A DNA stretch of 6,518 nt, from positions 1 to 6,518 of the forward strand of contig JBKPFU010000038.1 of assembly GCA_046728975.1 (NCBI GenBank), in the 5' to 3' direction. The DNA is from JBKPFU01 sp046728975 (GTDB taxonomy: Bacteria; Actinomycetota; Thermoleophilia; Gaiellales; Gaiellaceae). Below the pieces are notes generated by a model. The model searched no databases. It was given only the letters and a program-made list of their open reading frames with translations, and was not told the DNA's origin. Within the stretch, counting starts at the first letter, position 1; each line of letters opens with the position of its first letter. Below are positions 1 to 4,640 of the stretch, one piece after another. The translations under genes and the position numbers were made by a program.

Positions 1-460
1 TGCACTGCCGCTCCAGAACATCCCCACCGGCACGCTCGTCCACAACGTCGAGCTCAAGCCCGGGAAGGGCGGCCAGCTGGCGCGCAGCGCCGGGTCGGGA
101 ATCCAGCTCGTCGCGAAGGACGAGGGCTACGGCGTGCTCCGGCTCCCATCGGGCGAGCTCCGGCGCGTGCTCCTCTCCTGCCGCGCCACGATCGGCCAGG
201 TCGGCAACGTCGACCACGAGAACATCGCTGCGGGCAAGGCCGGCCGCAGCCGCTGGCGCGGTAAGCGTCCGACGGTTCGCGGCTCGGCGATGAACCCGGT
301 TGACCACCCGCACGGCGGCGGAGAAGGCAAGTCGAAGGGCGGCCGGCATCCGGTGACGCCGTGGGGCGTCCCGACGCTCGGGAAGCGCACGCGGCGCAAG
401 CACAAGGAGTCGGACAAGCTGATCGTCCGCGGTCGCAGGCGCGGCAAGGAGAAGCGGTGA
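1..460 (+). CDS. rplB: 50S ribosomal protein L2 (3' part only)
   Basis: C-terminal 152 residues of L2, a primary 23S rRNA-binding protein at the peptidyl transferase centre and subunit interface. The gene enters from the left edge; the first complete codon is at base 2 and the TGA stop is at 458-460. The signature is unmistakable: a GNVDHENIAAGKAGRSRW segment, then MNPVDHPHGGGEG, which carries the conserved histidine loop near the catalytic centre, then HPVTPWGVPT and a basic Arg/Lys-rich C-terminus ending RRRGKEKR. Length and ending match ordinary bacterial L2. It is followed by an unusually long 154-base gap before rpsS, whereas most junctions downstream are overlaps. The stop codon lies inside a 6-base inverted repeat (458-463 with 476-481). 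Confidence 0.98.
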   Translation, partial: ALPLQNIPTGTLVHNVELKPGKGGQLARSAGSGIQLVAKDEGYGVLRLPSGELRRVLLSCRATIGQVGNVDHENIAAGKAGRSRWRGKRPTVRGSAMNPVDHPHGGGEGKSKGGRHPVTPWGVPTLGKRTRRKHKESDKLIVRGRRRGKEKR

Positions 461-600
461 GACGCCGCTTGCGATGTCTCATTCAGCCCGCGCGGGCTCA
501 GACGGCCACGCCGGCAAAGCCGGCATGGCTTCCAATCGGCATCGCGAGCGACGCCTCAGCCGTGCGGCCGTCTGCAATGACCAGTCGACACATTGGAAGC
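458..600 (+). promoter_or_regulatory. Structured rplB-rpsS intergenic region with interleaved inverted repeats
   Basis: The region is dense in perfect inverted repeats: 458-463 with 476-481 (TGAGAC/GTCTCA, over the rplB stop); a 14-base palindrome at 485-498 (AGCCCGCGCGGGCT); 499-507 with 566-574 (CAGACGGCC/GGCCGTCTG); 510-515 with 519-524 (GCCGGC, AAA loop); and 528-536 with 592-600 (GCTTCCAAT/ATTGGAAGC). The two 9-base pairs interleave, arm one, arm two, arm one', arm two', which is the topology of a pseudoknot. The last arm ends two bases before the rpsS GGAGGAGAGG site. An RNA element controlling rpsS translation, or a mobile repeat remnant, would both fit. Function is inferred; only the repeats are observed. 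Confidence 0.5.
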
Positions 601-602
601 GC

Positions 603-612
603 GGAGGAGAGG
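603..612 (+). promoter_or_regulatory. rpsS ribosome binding site
   Basis: GGAGGAGAGG ends two bases before the ATG at 615, and its GGAGG core at 603-607 lies 7 bases upstream. This strong site fixes the rpsS start at 615 rather than at an in-frame ATG at 474, which would add 47 residues foreign to S19. It sits just after the last arm (592-600) of the intergenic inverted repeats. Confidence 0.85.
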
Positions 613-614
613 CG

Positions 615-899
615 ATGAGCAGATCGAGCAAGAAGGGCCCGTTCGTCGAGGAGCGCTTGATCAGGCGCATCGAGGCGATGAACGATTCGGGCCAGAAGAG
701 CCCGATCCGGACGTGGTCGCGCACCTCGACCATCTTCCCCGAGATGGTCGGGCACACGATCGCCGTTCACGACGGGCGCAAGCACGTGCCGGTGTTCATC
801 ACCGAGCAGATGGTCGGGCACAAGCTCGGCGAGTTCGCGCCGACGCGGACGTTCCGTGCTCACTCCGGCGATCGGAAGACGGAGGTCAGGCGAACCTAG
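615..899 (+). CDS. rpsS: 30S ribosomal protein S19
   Basis: S19 forms a complex with S13 in the head of the 30S subunit and contacts the A-site finger and tRNA region. The 94-residue product matches the usual length of about 92 residues. Visible signatures are the N-terminal KKGPFV, SPIRTWSRTSTIFPEMVGHTI in the centre, and GHKLGEFAPTRTFRAHSGDRK near the C-terminus. The ATG at 615 was chosen because it follows a very strong GGAGGAGAGG site and because the product then begins exactly as the family does (MSRSSKKGPF). The TAG stop shares its last base with the GTG start of rplV, so the two are probably translationally coupled. Confidence 0.98.
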   Translation: MSRSSKKGPFVEERLIRRIEAMNDSGQKSPIRTWSRTSTIFPEMVGHTIAVHDGRKHVPVFITEQMVGHKLGEFAPTRTFRAHSGDRKTEVRRT

Positions 900-1390
900 T
901 GGCCGCGACGCAAACAGCGGAGGTCCGCGCGCAGGCGAAGTGGGTTCGGATGTCGCCGCGCAAGGCTCGGCTCGTCGTCGAGCACATCCGCGGGCGGACC
1001 GTGCCCGAGGCACGCACGGTGCTTGCGTTCACGCAGCGCGCGGCCGCGCGTGAGGTCGAGAAGGTGCTGCGGTCGGCGATCGCAAACGCCGAGGCCAACC
1101 ACGGACTCGTCGGCGACGAGCTCGTGGTCACCTCCGCCGTAGTCGACGAGGGGCCGACGATGAAGCGCTGGCGCGCACGCGCGCGCGGCCGTGTCGCCCG
1201 GATCCGGAAGCCGACCTGTCACATCACAATCAAGTTGCAAGCCGTCGAGGCCGCGCCGATCACGCGCGCGGAGCCGAAGCCGAAAGCGGAGGAAGAAAAG
1301 CCGAAGCGGACGCGCAAGGCGTCGGCGACGAAAAAGACGGCACCCAAGAAGCGGGCGACGACCCGCAAGAAGAAGGAGCCAGCGAGCTAA
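899..1390 (+). CDS. rplV: 50S ribosomal protein L22 with Lys-rich C-terminal tail
   Basis: L22 binds several 23S rRNA domains, and its long beta-hairpin lines the nascent-peptide exit tunnel. The 163-residue product has the L22 core at about residues 8-117: VRMSPRKARLVVEHIRG, the helix with AIANAEANHG, and the hairpin around DEGPTMKRWRARARGRVARIRK followed by HITIKL. Residues 118-163 form a low-complexity Lys/Ala/Pro/Glu/Thr tail, similar in style to histone H1, beyond the family's usual length of about 110. The GTG start at 899 overlaps the rpsS stop by one base (TAGTG), with GGAGG at 881-885 upstream. The TAA stop overlaps the rpsC ATG by one base. Charged tails on L22 are known in Actinomycetota; the role of this one is unknown. 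Confidence 0.97.
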   Translation: MAATQTAEVRAQAKWVRMSPRKARLVVEHIRGRTVPEARTVLAFTQRAAAREVEKVLRSAIANAEANHGLVGDELVVTSAVVDEGPTMKRWRARARGRVARIRKPTCHITIKLQAVEAAPITRAEPKPKAEEEKPKRTRKASATKKTAPKKRATTRKKKEPAS

Positions 1391-2460
1391 TGGGTCAAAA
1401 GGTTCATCCCGGCGGGATGCGCGTCGGCGTCATCCACGACTGGAAGTCCAACTGGTACACGGGCAAGAAGGAGTTCGCGGATTACCTCGTCGAGGACCTG
1501 AGGATCCGCGAGCACATCACCAAGAAGCTCGGCCACGCGGGTATCTCCGACATCCTGATCCGCAAGGACAAGCAGCGGATCACGATCGACATCTACACCG
1601 CCCGGCCCGGAATCGTGATCGGCAAGTCCGGCGTCGAGGTCGATGCGCTCCGCAAGGAGATCCACGGCATGACGAACAAGGCCGTGCACATCAACATCAA
1701 CGAGATCAAGCGCCCGGAGCTGGATGCGAAGCTCGTGGCGCAGTCGATCGCGGAGCAGCTCGAGAACCGAGTCAGCTTCCGGCGCGCGATGAAGCGCTCT
1801 TTGGCCTCGGCGATCCGATCCGGCGCGCACGGCGTCAAAGTGATGTGCGGCGGCCGCCTCGGCGGCGGCGAGATGAGCCGCTCGGAGAGCTACTCGGAAG
1901 GGCGCGTGCCGCTGCACACGATCCGTGCGGACATCGACTACGGATTCGCCGAGGCGAAGACGACCTTCGGCCGGATCGGCGTCAAGGTCTGGATCAACAA
2001 GGGCGAGATCATGCCCGAAGGCTACGAGGGCGTTGCCCAGCGCGACGCGCGCTTGGGCGACCAGGACCAGGCCCGCCGCCGCGGCGGCGGCGCCGAGGGC
2101 CTCGGCGCCGGCCGAGAAGGCGGGCGTCGCGGACCGGACCGGGAGGGTCTCGGCCCCGTCCAGACTCGCCGCCGCGGTCGCGGCCGCCGCCCCGGCGCAC
2201 AGGATCGCGCCCGCGGCCAGTCCAACGTGGAACGGCCGCGGACCGACGAGCAGGCGACCTCGGCCGGAGGCCGCGAGCAACCTGTAGTCGAGCCCGAGAC
2301 CGAGGCGACGCCCGCGCCGGTCGCCGACGCGCCGGACACGACGACGCAGAAGCAGATGCACGAGGACCCGACCAAGCTCGAGTCCTCGGGCGACGAGAAC
2401 GCCGAGAAGTCAACCGGCGAGGGGTCGGGCTCCAAGCGCGGCAAGAAGGGACGCAGCTAG
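1390..2460 (+). CDS. rpsC: 30S ribosomal protein S3 with long C-terminal tail
   Basis: S3 lies at the mRNA entry channel of the 30S head and contributes to mRNA unwinding. The family start MGQKVHPGGMRVGV is present. A type II KH domain has the GKSG loop at residues 78-81, and R131, R132 and K135, the positions tied to helicase activity in E. coli S3, are conserved. The C-terminal S3 domain runs through GGRLGGGEMSRSE and VKVWINKGEIMPEG, ending near residue 211. Residues 212-356 are extra: a Gly/Arg-rich stretch (about 226-275, with RRRGGG and RRRGRGRR), then an acidic Thr/Ala/Pro/Glu stretch (about 297-345), then a basic end GSKRGKKGRS. At 356 residues it is much longer than the typical 210-280. 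AAGGAG at 1373-1378 precedes the ATG, which overlaps the rplV stop. Confidence 0.97.
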   Translation: MGQKVHPGGMRVGVIHDWKSNWYTGKKEFADYLVEDLRIREHITKKLGHAGISDILIRKDKQRITIDIYTARPGIVIGKSGVEVDALRKEIHGMTNKAVHININEIKRPELDAKLVAQSIAEQLENRVSFRRAMKRSLASAIRSGAHGVKVMCGGRLGGGEMSRSESYSEGRVPLHTIRADIDYGFAEAKTTFGRIGVKVWINKGEIMPEGYEGVAQRDARLGDQDQARRRGGGAEGLGAGREGGRRGPDREGLGPVQTRRRGRGRRPGAQDRARGQSNVERPRTDEQATSAGGREQPVVEPETEATPAPVADAPDTTTQKQMHEDPTKLESSGDENAEKSTGEGSGSKRGKKGRS

Positions 2461-2875
<415 letters not shown>

Positions 2876-2886
<11 letters not shown>

Positions 2887-3082
2887 AGAGCTGAGAGACA
2901 TGAGCGACGAGGAGCTCGAGCATCGCCTGCACGACACGCGGCAGGAGCTCTTCAACCTGCGCTTCCAGGATGCAACGGGTGCGCTCGAGAACACGGCGCG
3001 ACTCAAGCTCGCCAAGCGCGAGATCGCCCGCATCCTGACGGTGCAGCACGAGCGAGAGGCGAGTCTGAACAAGAATGGCTGA
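2876..3082 (+). CDS. rpmC: 50S ribosomal protein L29 (TTG start)
   Basis: L29 is a small helical protein at the outer rim of the peptide exit tunnel, beside L23, where trigger factor and other nascent-chain factors dock. The 68-residue product shows the family pattern MRAKELRDMSDEELEHRL, then RQELFNLRFQDATGALENTARLKLAKREIARILTV. I chose the rare TTG at 2876 because it restores the conserved (M)xAKELR start and follows a GAGAGG site at 2861-2866; starting at the ATG at 2900 would remove the first conserved helix turn. The gene overlaps the end of rplP by 11 bases and the start of rpsQ by 8, so translation is very likely coupled on both sides. Confidence 0.96.
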
Positions 3083-3785
3083 CGAGGAACAGAACGAGAC
3101 AACCGACGAAGAGACCCAGGCCGAGGAGACGGTTTCCGCTCCGGAGGGGCCGGTCGCTCCGGCGGCCGAAGTAGAAGAGGCTCCGGCCGAGGAGCCGGCG
3201 CCGGAGGCTGCCGCAGAAGAGCCTGCCGCCGAAGAGCGTGCCGCCGAAGAGCCGGCAGAGCCTGCCGCCGAAGAGCCGGCCGCTGAGACCGCGCCTGAGG
3301 AAGCTCCTGTCGCCGAAGCCGAGCCCGCAGCCGACGTCGAGGCCGAGGCGGCCGCGGCCGAGGCGCCAGAAGCAGAAGGCGCGACCGAGGGCGAGGAAGG
3401 CGCTCCGGCTCAGCCGACGCGAAAGCAAAAGCGCAAGCGTGTTCCGAGATCAGAGCGTAGGCGGCGACCGAAGCGGACCCGGGAAAAGCCCGCGGAGCGC
3501 GCGCCGACCACGCGAGCTCCGAAGCCCGAGCACCCGCGCGGCCGGCGCCAGGAGCGGCGCGGGGTGGTCGTCTCGAGCGCGATGGACAAGACGATCGTGG
3601 TGCGCGTCGAGTCGGTCAAGGCGCACCAGCGTTACAAGAAGGTCATCAGACGCTCGTCCAAGCTCCACGCCCACGACGAGCAGAACCAGGCGAAGGTCGG
3701 GGACATCGTCCGGATCGTCGAGACGCGCCCGCTCTCGAAGACGAAGCACTGGCGCCTGGCCGAGATCGTCGAGGTCGCGAAGTAA
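3075..3785 (+). CDS. rpsQ: 30S ribosomal protein S17 with large N-terminal extension
   Basis: S17 is an early-binding OB-fold protein of the 30S body. The core is at residues 155-236: RGRRQERRGVVVSSAMDKTIVV, then YKKVIRRSSKLHAHDE, then VGDIVRIVETRPLSKTKHWRL, all typical. Residues 1-154 are extra. Residues 1-113 are Ala/Glu/Pro-rich and very acidic (36 Glu, 3 Asp, one Arg, no Leu), with repeated AAEEPA-type units; residues 114-154 are Arg/Lys/Pro-rich. The product is 236 residues against 80-110 for most bacterial S17. The ATG at 3075 overlaps rpmC by 8 bases, and no in-frame ATG, GTG or TTG occurs again until the GTG at 3564 inside the core, so the extension looks genuine. Its function is unknown. 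Confidence 0.95.
   Translation: MADEEQNETTDEETQAEETVSAPEGPVAPAAEVEEAPAEEPAPEAAAEEPAAEERAAEEPAEPAAEEPAAETAPEEAPVAEAEPAADVEAEAAAAEAPEAEGATEGEEGAPAQPTRKQKRKRVPRSERRRRPKRTREKPAERAPTTRAPKPEHPRGRRQERRGVVVSSAMDKTIVVRVESVKAHQRYKKVIRRSSKLHAHDEQNQAKVGDIVRIVETRPLSKTKHWRLAEIVEVAK
3224..3275 (+). repeat. Short in-frame direct repeats inside the rpsQ extension
   Basis: TGCCGCCGAAGAG occurs three times, at 3224-3236, 3239-3251 and 3263-3275, offset by 15 and 24 bases. All copies are in the same reading frame and encode AAEE-type units. Multiples-of-three spacing suggests that the acidic S17 extension grew by slippage or unequal recombination while keeping its frame. Confidence 0.8.
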
Positions 3786-3904
3786 TGGCGGCGCTGGTCC
3801 TCGCATCTCGTGCCCCCCGGCTCGCTGCGCGTATGCGTTTGCGTCCGTGCGAGGCTCGCTTCTCGCGGCCGGAGAGCGCGACCTGCTCGAAGGACGGCCT
3901 GTGA
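3785..3904 (+). other. Candidate bridging mini-ORF between rpsQ and rplN (39 codons)
   Basis: An ATG at 3785 overlaps the rpsQ stop (TAATG). The frame ends at a TGA at 3902-3904 that overlaps the rplN start (GTGA). The 39-residue product begins MAALVLASRAPR and contains MRLRPCEARFSRPES. The second long repeat-bearing gap encodes a related segment, MRLRPCDACFSRPAS, in its own bridging frame. Against a protein role, the differences between the two copies fall at codon positions one, two and three in the ratio 3:6:5, so the third-position excess expected of a conserved protein is absent. It may be a by-product of the shared DNA element, or an ORF kept open simply to avoid an untranslated gap. 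Confidence 0.25.
3800..3903 (+). repeat. Intergenic repeat element, copy 1 (upstream of rplN)
   Basis: This copy occupies nearly all of the rpsQ-rplN gap. Bases 3829-3903 align without gaps to 4744-4818 before rplE, with 61 of 75 positions identical, starting with the shared 18-mer GCGTATGCGTTTGCGTCC. Bases 3800-3829 align to 4658-4687 with 24 of 30 identical. Copy 2 carries 56 further bases between the two blocks. The element includes the ribosome binding site of the following gene (GAAGGA at 3889-3894) and its first codon. A hairpin is possible: 3857-3864 with 3872-3878, one bulged T. It could be a dispersed genomic repeat that landed twice in the operon, or a duplicated leader-type regulatory RNA. 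Confidence 0.8.
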
Positions 3905-4269
3905 TCCAGCAAGAGTCGAGATTGCGCGTCGCCGACAATACTGGCGCGCGCGAGATTCTCTGCATCAGGGTCAAGGGTGGCTCGAAGCGCCGCTATGCGC
4001 GCGTCGGCGACATCATCACCGCCACGGTCAAGACGGCCACGCCGCAGGGCACGGTGAAAAAGGGCGAGGTCGTCCAGGCCGTCGTCGTGCGCACCCGCAA
4101 GCCGTACGGCCGCGACGACGGCACGTCGATCGCATTCGACGAGAACGCCGCCGTCCTGATCGACAACCAGCGAAACCCCCGCGGCACGCGCATCTTCGGC
4201 CCCGTGGCGCGCGAGCTGCGCGACAAGAACTTCATGAAGATCGTCTCGCTCGCACCGGAGGTTCTTTGA
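3901..4269 (+). CDS. rplN: 50S ribosomal protein L14
   Basis: L14 sits on the 50S interface, contacts L19 and the 16S rRNA bridge, and is the usual first gene of the spc block. The 122-residue product has the exact family length and signatures: IQQESRLRVADNTGAREILCIRV at the start, the GGSKRRYARVGDII turn, VVVRTRKPYGRDDG, and RNPRGTRIFGPVARELRDKNFMKI at the end. The GTG start at 3901 gives the canonical MIQQES opening and follows GAAGGA at 3889-3894. Its TGA stop shares one base with the rplX ATG (TGATG). In E. coli this gene opens a separately transcribed operon. Here a 115-base gap with a repeat element precedes it, but I see no convincing promoter. Confidence 0.98.
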   Translation: MIQQESRLRVADNTGAREILCIRVKGGSKRRYARVGDIITATVKTATPQGTVKKGEVVQAVVVRTRKPYGRDDGTSIAFDENAAVLIDNQRNPRGTRIFGPVARELRDKNFMKIVSLAPEVL

Positions 4270-4640
4270 TGGCCCAGGCAATGAAAGTCCGTAAGGGAGA
4301 TCTCGTTCACGTCCTCACCGGCAAGGACCGCGGCAAGCAGGGCCGCGTCATCGACGCGCGCCCGAACGAGCGCCGCGTGATCGTCGAGAACATCAACGTC
4401 GTCAAGCGGCACACGCGTCCGAAGCCGATTCGGGATTCGAGCCGCATGGGCGCGCAGCAGATCGCGCCGGGAGGCGTGATCGACAAACCCGCGCCGATGC
4501 CGGTCTCGAACGTGATGGTCGTCTGCCCGACCTGCAACCGACCGACCCGTGTGCGCATCGAGCGCAAGGAGGTCAAGGGCGAGCTGCACCGCGTTCGCGT
4601 CTGCAAGCGCGTCGACTGCGGCCAGGAGATCGATAAGTGA
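4269..4640 (+). CDS. rplX: 50S ribosomal protein L24, four-cysteine form
   Basis: L24 starts 50S assembly by binding the 5' domain of 23S rRNA. The 123-residue product has the KOW motif at about residues 6-35 (VRKGDLVHVLTGKDRGKQGRV), then NINVVKRHTRPKP, GGVIDKPAPMPVSNVM, and a cysteine-bearing C-terminal part. Cysteines are at 86, 89, 112 and 117: a CX2C followed by CX4C (CKRVDC). The zinc-ribbon form of L24 usually has CX2C in both places, so the second half is widened by two residues. The ATG at 4269 was chosen over the one at 4281 because GGAGG at 4257-4261 lies 7 bases upstream. It overlaps the rplN stop and is followed by a 178-base gap. Confidence 0.97.
   Translation: MAQAMKVRKGDLVHVLTGKDRGKQGRVIDARPNERRVIVENINVVKRHTRPKPIRDSSRMGAQQIAPGGVIDKPAPMPVSNVMVVCPTCNRPTRVRIERKEVKGELHRVRVCKRVDCGQEIDK

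Larger units (their letters stand above)
457..618 (+). other. Candidate bridging mini-ORF between rplB and rpsS (53 codons)
   Basis: A GTG at 457 overlaps the rplB stop (GTGA), an AGGAG-like site lies at 447-451, and the frame stays open to a TGA at 616-618 that overlaps the rpsS start (ATGA). The predicted 53-residue product begins MRRRLRCLIQP and ends IGSAEERR. It has no recognisable domain and resembles no protein I know. It fills the gap exactly, so ribosomes could pass from rplB to rpsS without leaving the message. Against coding: the composition is that of noncoding GC-rich DNA, and the same bases carry dense inverted repeats that may be the real constraint. It is recorded because the other two long gaps in this window are bridged in the same way. 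Confidence 0.22.

Noticed and set aside
474..614. In-frame upstream extension of S19 from an ATG at 474
   Set aside because: The added 47 residues have no S19 similarity, and the strong GGAGGAGAGG site plus the family-standard start place translation initiation at 615.
461..614. Rho-independent terminator between rplB and rpsS
   Set aside because: There are several GC-rich stems but no following T run, and the operon plainly continues downstream.
1925..2287. Ala-rich alternative frame across the S3 tail, considered as a sign of a frameshift in rpsC
   Set aside because: The rpsC frame stays open to a TAG abutting rplP, has a coherent RG-rich then acidic tail ending in a basic stretch, and contains the rplP ribosome binding site. 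The other frame ends in the middle of the tail.
1387..2361. 324-codon open frame on the minus strand opposite rpsC
   Set aside because: It mirrors the codon pattern of rpsC in GC-rich DNA, has no recognisable domain, and lies wholly over a certain ribosomal protein gene.
3075..3413. A separate small gene for an acidic protein fused by error to rpsQ
   Set aside because: There is no stop, start or break in codon pattern between the acidic part, the basic linker and the S17 core, so a single extended S17 is the simpler reading.
3786..3900. A separate spc promoter before rplN
   Set aside because: I looked for TTGACA/TATAAT-like pairs with proper spacing and found none that stand out. The region is nearly all repeat element.
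3810..4268. Long frame running into rplX from upstream
   Set aside because: It only overlaps rplN in another frame. L24 starts at 4269 with GGAGG seven bases upstream and a normal N-terminus.
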